From positions 1 through 64,000 of the forward strand of contig NZ_JAOSZE010000050.1 of the NCBI RefSeq assembly GCF_025630775.1: 64,000 bases of DNA. Direction: 5' to 3'. Made by a program: the position numbers and the translations under genes. The DNA is from Actinoplanes sp. KI2. GTDB taxonomy: Bacteria; Actinomycetota; Actinomycetes; Mycobacteriales; Micromonosporaceae. This document shows, piece after piece, positions 46,225 to 54,800 of this stretch (positions are counted from its first letter, which is position 1; each line of letters begins with the position of its first letter). The notes under the pieces are model-generated. The model was given only the letters and a program-made list of their open reading frames with translations. It was not told the origin of the DNA and searched no databases.

Positions 46225-47136
46225 TCAGATCAGGGCCGGCTGGGCTCTGCGGCTCGTCAAGGCGGCCAGCATTCCGGTCAGCTCGTACCGCTCCCGGGTG
46301 TCCGGGTGGGTGAACTCGTCGGCCAGCAGCCGCGCCAGCCGGCGCGGGTGGACCAGGTCGATGCCGCGCAGGCCCAGTTCGTCGAGGTCGGCACGGGTCA
46401 GGTGGGAGAAGTAGCGGGCGTCCGCCTCGACCTGCGGGTTCGACGGCCACTGTCCGTCCGCGGCGGCGGTCTCGATCGCGGTACGCAGCAGATCCCGGGC
46501 CAGGTCACGCTGATCGCACATGTTCTCCAGCACCGATCGGCCGTAGTCCAGGGGCCGCGCGGCCATGCTGATGATGTCGCCGGCGTCCCAGGCCTCGTTC
46601 ACCCGGTGCAGGGTGAACCCCGCAGCCGTCTCGCCGTGCAGCATCGACCGGGCGAAGGTGAGCACGCCTCGGTAGCGCGGCAGAAGGCCCGGATGCAGGT
46701 TCGCGAACAGCGGCGCCTGCTGCGGCCCCGGACGGAAGTGGTCGATCAGCGGGCGCCGGAACTTCTGGTAGCAGCGCACCGAGAATCCGATGCGGACCTG
46801 CTCCTCGGCCAGGTAGGTCACGAACGATGCGTCGTTGACGTCCGGGATGACACGGACGACGACGCGGCCCTGATGCAGCCGGGCGATGCCGGCCGGGGAC
46901 AGCAGCCTGCCCACCTGAAGGTGCGGCTGGGCGTCCAGATACGGGTAGATATAGTCGTTGAGCAAGGCCCGTTCGTACTTGAAGAGCTCACTCAGTTCCG
47001 GCTCGGCGGCCGGGTTGGGACGCTGGTTGGTGAAGAAGAGGTACGGCGTGTGGCCCTGGGTCAGCAGTTCATCGGACAGCCTGCTGACGATCAAATGTGA
47101 TGTTGCATCGTTTCCTACGAAAAAACCGATTCGCAT
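46225..47136 (-). CDS. Formyltransferase family protein
   Basis: A 303-residue enzyme of the methionyl-tRNA/ornithine formyltransferase fold. The catalytic triad is visible: Asn and His in FANLHPGLLPRYRG and Asp in NEAWDAGDIIS. It probably uses 10-formyltetrahydrofolate to formylate an amine or hydroxylamine, as CchA-type enzymes do for formyl-hydroxyornithine in coelichelin. The N-terminus MRIGFFVGNDATSHLIVSRL and a C-terminal part of about 110 residues (HLTRADLDELGLRGIDL) are not those of Fmt. Its position next to the flavoprotein suggests N-oxygenation followed by N-formylation. Confidence 0.88.
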   Translation of the reverse strand: MRIGFFVGNDATSHLIVSRLSDELLTQGHTPYLFFTNQRPNPAAEPELSELFKYERALLNDYIYPYLDAQPHLQVGRLLSPAGIARLHQGRVVVRVIPDVNDASFVTYLAEEQVRIGFSVRCYQKFRRPLIDHFRPGPQQAPLFANLHPGLLPRYRGVLTFARSMLHGETAAGFTLHRVNEAWDAGDIISMAARPLDYGRSVLENMCDQRDLARDLLRTAIETAAADGQWPSNPQVEADARYFSHLTRADLDELGLRGIDLVHPRRLARLLADEFTHPDTRERYELTGMLAALTSRRAQPALI

Positions 47137-47166
47137 GTTTCGCCCCGTGTGCAGAAGGTCGGTTTG

Positions 47167-48669
47167 TCAGACCTGTTGGAGATGTGCGGTGAGCGCGGTT
47201 GCGGCTCGCCGCGAGTTCGCCAGATTGGTTTCCAGCGAATTGGTGTAGAAATGCACGCCCCGGGTGAGCGGTCCGACGAAGAACGTGCGTTCGGCCGTCG
47301 ACCCGTCCCGGCGGACCACCTGCATGGCGTCGAAGTCGACGTCGATGCCGCCCAGCCGATGCGGCCGGACGTCGCCGCGCATCAACATGTTCTGCAGCAG
47401 CGCCGAGTCGCTGCGTTCGAGCGCGAACCCGGTTCCAGTGGCGTTGATCAAGTAGTCGACGTCGTGCCGGTACGGCCCGGCGCCGTGTGAGCCGGCCAGT
47501 TCGAAGACCTCACGCCCGGGATCGTGACTGACCGTTTGCAGGCCGCTGAACGCCTCGAAGCCACCGGCGTCGGCCATCGCCAGCAGGCGGCGGCCGCTCA
47601 GCAACGGGATGCAGTGCCGGAACATCGCCCAGGTTGAGAGGTGCTCCTCCAGGAAGTGTGCCCGGGCCAGCGGCGTCATCCAGTGCCAGAGCTCCGGGAT
47701 GATCTCCGAGGTGGCGTCCAGGATGTAGTACCAGGCGGTTTCCCCCTGCTCGGCGCGGGCGACGTCGTGGCGCAATGCCTGGTGGAACGGCTGCTGCGCT
47801 TCGGTGAACACGGCATCCCAGTCGAGTGGTCCGAGCGCGTCCTCGAGTTCCGCCCGGAACAGGCCGGCCACCTGCGGCAACGACAAACGGCGGGACCAGC
47901 CGCAGGTCAGTTCCGCGAGCCGTTCGCGGGTGACGTGCCGCAGCTCGTGTGTCATGCGCGGCCCCTGCACCTTCGGCAGGGAGCGGCGCCGGGCCACCGC
48001 CGTGATCGGGCCACGGTGGCCGCGTTTCCGCAGCAGCAACAGGACATCGACCGCGGTCAGGCTGGTGCCGATGATGCCGACTCGAGCATCGCGTGGCACG
48101 TCCCGCAGGCCCGATCCTTGCCACGGCGAGTGCACGTAGTTCGGCAGCTTGCAGAACTCGAGGTAGTCGGTCGAGGGCAGGTCGCCCACGCCGAGCACCG
48201 CGTAGTCGAGTGCGAAGCGGTCGACACCGGCGATCAGGTGCACCTGCCCGCCGCCCTCCCAGCAGTCGCTGACCACCGAGTGGTGCACCTCGACCTTGAT
48301 CCGCGCCGCCCGGGCGGCGGCAACGGCCGCGTCGAAGTGCTCCCGCAGATATACGGAGAACAACCGCCGGGGTACGTACTCGTCGGAGTCCGGGCGGTCC
48401 GGCCGCGCCTGCATCCACCGGACGAAGTCGTCCGGGTCAGCCGGATCGAGGCTCATCGTCACCGCACGCATGTTGAGCAGGTGACAATCCTCCGGCGTGC
48501 TGTACGCGACCCCGGCGCCGATCTCGTCCCGCGGTTCGAAAAGGTGGATCGTCGCGCCGGCCGCCTGCCCGTTGGCGATCAGGGACCGGGTCAGTTCGAC
48601 GAAGACCCCGACGCCGGTGGCGCCCATGCCGACCACACCGACCTGAGGGCCTTTCAGGAATGATGACAT
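47167..48669 (-). CDS. FAD/NAD(P)-binding oxidoreductase (NAD_binding_9-like), candidate N-oxygenase
   Basis: A 500-residue flavoprotein with an N-terminal FAD fold (VGVVGMGATGVGVFVELTRSL), GAGVAYSTPEDCHLLNMRAVTMSL and a second nucleotide-binding motif (VGIIGTSLTAVDVLLLLRKRG), plus DYLINATGTG near the end. This is the pattern of the PF13454 group. Some amino-acid N-oxygenases such as the nitrosuccinate synthases CreE/FzmM are, as I recall, related, so oxidation of an amino nitrogen is a reasonable guess. ATG 48669 follows AAGG. It lies 29 bases after the PurA-like gene and 30 before the formyltransferase. Confidence 0.85.
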   Translation of the reverse strand: MSSFLKGPQVGVVGMGATGVGVFVELTRSLIANGQAAGATIHLFEPRDEIGAGVAYSTPEDCHLLNMRAVTMSLDPADPDDFVRWMQARPDRPDSDEYVPRRLFSVYLREHFDAAVAAARAARIKVEVHHSVVSDCWEGGGQVHLIAGVDRFALDYAVLGVGDLPSTDYLEFCKLPNYVHSPWQGSGLRDVPRDARVGIIGTSLTAVDVLLLLRKRGHRGPITAVARRRSLPKVQGPRMTHELRHVTRERLAELTCGWSRRLSLPQVAGLFRAELEDALGPLDWDAVFTEAQQPFHQALRHDVARAEQGETAWYYILDATSEIIPELWHWMTPLARAHFLEEHLSTWAMFRHCIPLLSGRRLLAMADAGGFEAFSGLQTVSHDPGREVFELAGSHGAGPYRHDVDYLINATGTGFALERSDSALLQNMLMRGDVRPHRLGGIDVDFDAMQVVRRDGSTAERTFFVGPLTRGVHFYTNSLETNLANSRRAATALTAHLQQV

Positions 48670-48698
48670 CTCATCGCCTTCTACTCGCTTTTGGCGGG

Positions 48699-49967
48699 TC
48701 AGCCCAGGTCGATAAGCTGATGCCGCTCCGGCCCCACCGAGACGTACCGCAGGCGCGCGCCGAGAAGCTCCTCGATACGCCGGACATACGCTGCGGCTGC
48801 CGGTGGCAGCTGAGCGAACTCGCGCACGTCACGCAGGTCGGCGTCCCATCCGGGCAACGACTCGTAGACCGGCGTCGCGCGCTCCACCAGGTGCGTCATC
48901 GGGAACCGATCGAGCACCTCGCCGTCGACGCGGTAGCCGACGCAGATCTTCAACTCGGGCAGGCCGCTGAGGCAGTCCAGCTTGGTGAGCGCCAGCTCGG
49001 TCGCGCCCTGCACCGTCGCGCCGTACCGGGAGGCCACCGCGTCGAAGTGCCCGATCCGGCGAGGCCGGCCGGTGTTGACACCGAATTCGCCGGCAGCCGT
49101 ACGCAGCGTGTCCGACCACGCGCCATGCTCCTCGGTGACGAAAGGCCCCTCGCCGACACACGTGGAGAACGCCTTCACCACGCCCGTCACCCGGGTCAAC
49201 GCGCGGCCGGGGAGACCGCCGCCGACCGGCGCATATCCGGCAAGCGTGCTGGACGACGTCGTGAACGGGAAGATGCCGTAATAGACGTCGCGGAGCGCGC
49301 CCAGCTGCGCCTCGAAGATCACGTGCTGGTCAGCCTCGGCCGCGGTCGCCGTCAGCTCGCTGATGTCGCAAACCCGGTCCCGCAGCCGCCTGCCGTGCTC
49401 GACCGCCCACTGCACCATGGCGTCCAGGCTGATCTCCGGTACGCCGGGGTACAGGCCCCGGTTGCTGAGGTTCTTCCACTCCACGATCGGCTTCAGCCGG
49501 GCCGCCAAGTGATCGGCGTCGAAGACCTCGCCGATCTGAATGACCTTCTTGAGGTAACGGTCACCGTAGACCGGGGCGATCCCGCGGCGGGTGCTGCCGA
49601 ACGAGTGCTCGGCGAGCCGATCCTCCTCCCAGCTGTCCTGATCTCGATGGAACGGGAAGCAGACGGTCACCCGGTCCGAGACGAACAGGCGGGAGGTGTC
49701 GATGCCCGCGACGTTCAGCTCATCGATCTCTTCGTTGAGCCGCTCGAGGTCGACCACGGCGCCCGGCCCAACGATGTTGACGGTGCGTGGCGAGAAAATG
49801 CCGGATGGCACCAGCCGGAGCTTGAACTCGCCCAGGTCGTTGATAACGGTATGACCGGCGTTGTTTCCGCCCTGATAACGAATGACCATATCGGCTTGCT
49901 GGGCCAGGTAATCAATCATCCGGCCCTTGCCCTCGTCGCCCCAGTTGATGCCGACGACAGCGTGCAT
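48699..49967 (-). CDS. Adenylosuccinate synthetase (PurA) homologue in NRPS operon
   Basis: A 422-residue protein with the PurA GTP-binding start INWGDEGKGRMIDYL (residues 7-21; catalytic Asp11) and GGNNAGHTV (catalytic His39). Normal PurA reads QWGDEGKGK, so Gln is Asn here. The aspartate-binding loop at 296-304 reads GVNTGRPRR and continues IGHFD, where typical enzymes have G(T/V)TTGRxRRCGW. PurA joins IMP and aspartate using GTP. As first gene of a biosynthetic operon it may be an inhibitor-resistant copy (self-protection) or a ligase recruited to the pathway. Start ATG 49967 gives the normal N-terminus; the frame is open to 50075. Confidence 0.9.
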   Translation of the reverse strand: MHAVVGINWGDEGKGRMIDYLAQQADMVIRYQGGNNAGHTVINDLGEFKLRLVPSGIFSPRTVNIVGPGAVVDLERLNEEIDELNVAGIDTSRLFVSDRVTVCFPFHRDQDSWEEDRLAEHSFGSTRRGIAPVYGDRYLKKVIQIGEVFDADHLAARLKPIVEWKNLSNRGLYPGVPEISLDAMVQWAVEHGRRLRDRVCDISELTATAAEADQHVIFEAQLGALRDVYYGIFPFTTSSSTLAGYAPVGGGLPGRALTRVTGVVKAFSTCVGEGPFVTEEHGAWSDTLRTAAGEFGVNTGRPRRIGHFDAVASRYGATVQGATELALTKLDCLSGLPELKICVGYRVDGEVLDRFPMTHLVERATPVYESLPGWDADLRDVREFAQLPPAAAAYVRRIEELLGARLRYVSVGPERHQLIDLG

Positions 49968-50611
49968 TTCCGTTGCCAAAAAGAACCCCGTGGAAGATGC
50001 GCGAAATGCGCTCGTGATGCGTTGCCCGTAGGCGACGCGCTGGCCGGCCCCCGTTGGCCGAAGGGGAGTTTGCACGACTTGGTCAGCGCCCGCAAGGTCA
50101 ACAGGGGCGCAGATAAGGCTTCAATTTAGGACAAGTCAGGCCAGCCCGAAAACGCGCGGACGACCCTTGACCTGCGTCGATAGCAACTTCCGCAAAATTT
50201 CCCAACCACCGCACCTGGCCCCAGCATCCAGAATTGCCGTGCCCAGAATCACAGATCTCACATACAGTAATCGATTACCGCCTTCGTCGATCCACATTGG
50301 GACAAAGGAAACCGCGATGTGCCACCCGGAAGGCGGCGCAACCGCAACCTGCCGCTGGCACGCGATTTACGCGGAGTACGAAAACGGCCGCGACGATCAC
50401 CGTGAGTAGCACGGCTGCGGGTTCCACCCCGTGCTGCCCTTGCCCTGCACCAGAGAGTTGTGCATACCTCGCCAACGCAGGCTCGTACCTCCGGAGTGCA
50501 CCTCAGATGCGGCCTGGCGACGGCCTGTCTGCTAGCACGTGCATGTCCCCGGGGTTGACACGCACTGGCAACGGCGCGGTAGCGGCGCATCCCGAGCTAA
50601 GGTAATCCGAA
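49968..50611. other. Divergent promoter region of NRPS operon and P450 gene
   Basis: About 640 bases without a convincing gene; short frames have no ribosome sites and poor codon use. Sequence around 50180-50300 is AT-richer than average. The only clear signal is the palindrome GTAATCGATTAC at 50267-50278. The region must contain the promoter of the seven-gene operon on the left and the P450 gene on the right. Confidence 0.6.
50267..50278. promoter_or_regulatory. Perfect 12-bp palindrome GTAATCGATTAC
   Basis: GTAATCGATTAC is a perfect dyad in the AT-richer centre of the divergent region between the NRPS operon and the P450 gene. It could bind a dimeric regulator acting on either side. No regulator gene is present in the cluster, so the protein is unknown. 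Confidence 0.4.
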
Positions 50612-51832
50612 ATGGACACGCAGAACGAGCCGCTGACCCTGACCGACGACGCGGCGTTCATGGCCCATCCCATCCCCGCCTACTCAGCCTGGCGGGAAGC
50701 GAGCACGGTACACCGCACCCACACGCCCGACGGTGCACCCGTGTGGCTCGTGACCCGGTACGACGACGTCCGGGCCGCCCTGAGCGACCGACGGCTCTCC
50801 TTGAACAAGGCCCTGGCTACTACCGGCTACCGCGGGTTCTCCCTGCCGCCGGCGCTGGATGCCAATCTTCTCAACCTGGACCCGCCCGATCACACCCGTC
50901 TTCGCCGACTGGTCGCCAAGGCGTTCACCGCGCGCCGGGTCGACGCCATGCGCCCACAGATCCAGCGCGTCACCGACCGGCTCCTCGATCAGGCCGTACC
51001 GCATGACGGCACGCTGGACCTGATCAGAGTCCTGGCAGCACCCCTCCCCATGATCGTCATCGGTGACCTGCTGGGCGTCCCGCCGGAGCGCCGGGAAGTG
51101 TTCCGAACCTGGACGAACACGCTGCTGGCACCCTCGGCCGGCAGTCCGTTCACCCCCGCCGAGGCGCTCGGCCACCTCGAGGACTTCCTGCGCGAGCTGA
51201 TCGCCGGGCACCGGGACGTACCCGACGACACGCTGCTGTCCGACCTGGTCGGCGTTCGCGACGGCGGCGACGCCCTCACCGAGGACGAGTTGACCTCGCT
51301 GGCGTTTCTGCTCCTGTGGGCGGGTTACGAGACGACCGTCCACCTCATCGGCAACGGCCTACTGACGCTGCTGCGCCACCCCGACCAGATGGACCGGCTC
51401 CGCCGTGACCCAGGCCTGCTGCCTGCGTCCGTCGAGGAGGTGATGCGTTTCGCCGGACCGAATCCGTACGCGATCCGCCGCTTCGCCCGCGAAGACCTCG
51501 ACCTCGCAGGCGTCCGGATTCCAGCCGGCGACACCGTGCTGCTGTTGCTGGCAGCGGCCCACCGTGACCCGCGTCGCGTCACCTCACCGGACGATTTCGA
51601 CATCGCCCGAGAAGACAACCCTCACCTGGGCTTCGGCTACGGCATTCACCACTGTCTCGGTGCCCCGCTGGCCCGTCTCGAAGCACAGATCGCCATCGGT
51701 ACGGTCCTGTCCCGCTTCCGCCGGATCCGCTTGGCCGTGCCCGTGGACTCGCTCCGCTGGCAGCCGTCCTTCCGATCCCGGGGTCTGCTGTCCCTGCCGG
51801 TCGTCATCAGCCCGGTCCAGGCTGACGAGTGA
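50612..51832 (+). CDS. Cytochrome P450 (CYP107-like)
   Basis: A 406-residue soluble bacterial P450. The oxygen-binding helix reads LLLWAGYETTVHLIG, the K-helix ExxR is in SVEEVMRFAGPNPYAIRRFA and the haem loop is HLGFGYGIHHCLGAPLARLE with the ligand Cys near residue 350. ATG 50612 is preceded by AAGGTAA. It is divergent from the NRPS operon and may be a tailoring enzyme for its product, but no ferredoxin gene accompanies it and it could be independent. It is convergent with the GH35 gene, one base apart. Confidence 0.94.
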   Translation: MDTQNEPLTLTDDAAFMAHPIPAYSAWREASTVHRTHTPDGAPVWLVTRYDDVRAALSDRRLSLNKALATTGYRGFSLPPALDANLLNLDPPDHTRLRRLVAKAFTARRVDAMRPQIQRVTDRLLDQAVPHDGTLDLIRVLAAPLPMIVIGDLLGVPPERREVFRTWTNTLLAPSAGSPFTPAEALGHLEDFLRELIAGHRDVPDDTLLSDLVGVRDGGDALTEDELTSLAFLLLWAGYETTVHLIGNGLLTLLRHPDQMDRLRRDPGLLPASVEEVMRFAGPNPYAIRRFAREDLDLAGVRIPAGDTVLLLLAAAHRDPRRVTSPDDFDIAREDNPHLGFGYGIHHCLGAPLARLEAQIAIGTVLSRFRRIRLAVPVDSLRWQPSFRSRGLLSLPVVISPVQADE

Positions 51833-51833
51833 C

Positions 51834-54800
51834 TCAACCGCACGTCAGCGTAGGCGCCGCCCAATCGCCGTGGTCGTTGCCGTTCCCGTCTCCGCCGTCG
51901 CCTACGAGCAGTTCCAGGGCCTGTGCGCCGGTGACATCCACGTCGATCGTCATGACCGGCTGACGCCCCTTGAGGACCGGCGTCGTGGCCAGCGATCTGC
52001 CGTCGGCGAGCACCTGGAAGGTCACGGTGCCCGCGCCGTTCTGCTCGTCGTCGACGCCGACGTCCGCGGTGAAGCGGGTGCACTTTCCGCCCAGATAGAC
52101 CAGCACGTCGCTGACCGAGTTGGTGCCCAGTCCCTTGGGGTAGGCCTGGCCGGCGATGGTGATCGCTTTGCCGTCGCCGGCCGCCTGCTCGCCGTTGCTC
52201 GTGTCGCGCTCGACCGGGCCCCAGCCGTTGGTCGCCGAGAGGAACGGCAGATCGCTCACCGCGACCGACCCGGCGGGTGGCGGCGCATAGGAACCGACGA
52301 TGCGCTCGTCTCGCACGGTCCCTCCGTGGTAGGAGACGGTAGCCGTGAGCGCGGCCGTCGACGGTTGAGCGCCGGTCGGTGGCGTCACCGTCCACGTGAA
52401 AACGGTAGGCGACACCGTGGGCTCGCTGATGACCCAGCCGTCCGGCGCGGTCAGGGTGGCGGTGACGTCTCGGAGGCCGCGCGGTCCGGTCACCCTCGCC
52501 GTGGCGGTGAACGGTATGCCGGGCTGGACAGTGGGCGGCACTTGAAGATTAACGCTGACCTTTGGCGCCGGCGGCATCGCGTATGTGCGCGCGTCATATC
52601 CGGGGCTGACCACATCGTGCACCTTCAACGACGACACGTAGCTTCCGTAGTTCGTCAGCGACACCTGGCCGAGACCGCCGGTCGAGCCGTCCAGGTTCCA
52701 GACCGCGATGGCGATCGTGTTGCGCCCGTGGGCTTTCAGGATGCCGTCCGGAATCGGGAAGCTGTGCTGCGGTCCCAGATAGTTGACGTAGTTGCCGAGC
52801 ATCCAGCCGTTCACGTAGAGCTCGGCCCGGTAACGATGCGACGGGTCGTCGGTGATCGTCAGCCCGATCGACGTGTCCTGCCCTGTCGGCAGGCGTAGAT
52901 CGGCGGTGGTGCGATACCAGGAGACGCCGGGTGTGGTGTCCCGATCGGGCAGCGACGCGGTGGTCCAACGGCGATCGTCGAATCCGGGCAACTGCCAGCC
53001 GGCCCGCTCGCCGAACAAACCACCGCTGGCGAGCGGCCCCCGCGCCGGGTCGATGAGGTTCTCTCCCCCGCGTACCCCCTGGAGCCGCCAGGTGATCGGC
53101 GTCGTGGGCGCGCCGATCAGCGAGGCGCTGGTGAGGCCGCGCGCCGCTTTGTTGCCATTGCTGGAGTTGTAGTCCTCCTCGTGGCCCATGTTGACGGTCA
53201 GCACCGAGACGACGTTGTCGCCGCTGGTCCTCAGCGCGCCTGCGGGAAAGGTGAAATTGCCGGCGCCGTTCGTCGAGCTGCCCAGGAAGACGCCGTTGAC
53301 CCAGACCGAGAACGCTTGCGCGTCGCCGCCGGAAGCCGAGGCGAGGTGCACGCCGGTGACGCCGGCCGACGTCGGGAAGCGACCGCGGTACCAGGTGCTG
53401 CCGGTGTGGAATCCGTAGTCGTCGGCGTACCGGATCGGCAGCGATCCGGGGCCGGTGATGCTGAACGTGGTCGTCTTGTCGGCCACCGGCCAGCTTGAGT
53501 CGTCGAATCCGGGTTGCGCCTCGGGCGATTCGGTTTGGTGTTTCCAATCGCTCAGGGTAGGCAGGGAAATGGGTTCGGCGATCGGGACGGTGCCGTTGGA
53601 GACGACAGAACCGTTCCACAGAACCTTCGACGCGTTGCTGAAGACCTCGATGTTCGGATCGGTCCCGTTGTCACCGGTCAATTCGAGCACCCGGCCGCCG
53701 GCGCGGCTGGTCGCGGTCCGCAGCAGGTGGGTGCCGCGCACGAGCACCGGCCCGCCGGCCGTGTCCTGGCGCCAGAACGTCTCAGCCGTCGGCTTGTCAG
53801 CCAGCAGGAGCAGCAGCGGCCGCTGCCCTCCGCCCGGCTTGATCAACACCCGGGCCAGACCGCCGTGCACGTAGTTGAGTCGCAGGTCGCCGGTCGCCGG
53901 GTCCCAGGTGTGCTCGACCGCGCCCTGCACCTCCGGCTTGGACGCGAAGCGCAGAACGGTCTCTCCGTCGGTGCCCGGATCGCCGTAGAGGACAGCCACG
54001 TCCCGTGGCCCGATCGTGGCCTGGGTGAGGAGCTCGGAGGTCGAATACTGCAACCGCGTCTGCCCGAGCGCGGCGTCAGCAACGATCAGCTTCGAGTCCC
54101 GGCCGTTCAGGGTGATCGTCGTGCCCGGTTTCTGCGGCACGGTGGGATAGACCGGTTCCGTCGTGGCCACGGGCGGTGGCAGGTCAATAGCGTCGACCGA
54201 GACGAAGTTGTCGGTCGATCCGGAAGCGTGCGTGCCGGTCACCACGATCTTCAGGGTGTGCGGCCCGTCGGTGAGACCGGTCGCCTGGAAGAGAACGGCC
54301 TGCGCGGCACTTCCGGAACAATCCACGGTGGCCTGTTTGACGTCGTCGACGTAGACATCGGCGTACCCGTGGTTGCCGGTCTTCGATCCGATCCACCGGA
54401 TCGCGGTGCCGGAGAACGGGACGGCGAGCGAGTCGCCGGCGGCGTTGGAGAACGATTCGGTGTTCTGGTAGTCGCTTCCGGTGTAGCTCTGGTCGGCCAC
54501 GTGCGACCACGCGCCGGCGTATTGCAGCGCCGGGTCGACGTCGTCATAGGTGTAGGCGGTCGTCGCCCGAGCGTTGAAGTCAATGGAGACGTGCGTCTTG
54601 TCGACCGCGGTCGACGTCGAGTCATGGTGCCTCAGCACGTGGAACTGGGCGCCGGTGTCGGGATTGCGGCGCGCGGTGTCGGTAATCGCCGCGTCGTCGG
54701 GCGGAGTCACCGAAATGCGGTCGGTCTTCGTCAGATCCGGCATCGACTGGGTCAGATAGCCGATCAGCTTGTCCTGGTAGTACTTCGAATCCAGCTGTCT

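Noticed and set aside
42147..46313. Open frame of 1388 codons on the plus strand
   Set aside because: It runs antisense across the A-PCP-C, MFS and PCP-TE genes, has no domain signature and is Arg/Gly/Asp/Val-rich as expected for antisense of high-GC codons.
39145..49967. Hydroxamate siderophore as the product of the NRPS operon
   Set aside because: Formyltransferase plus flavoprotein would fit, but no siderophore uptake, reductase or ornithine/lysine N-hydroxylase signature is present; kept only as an alternative.
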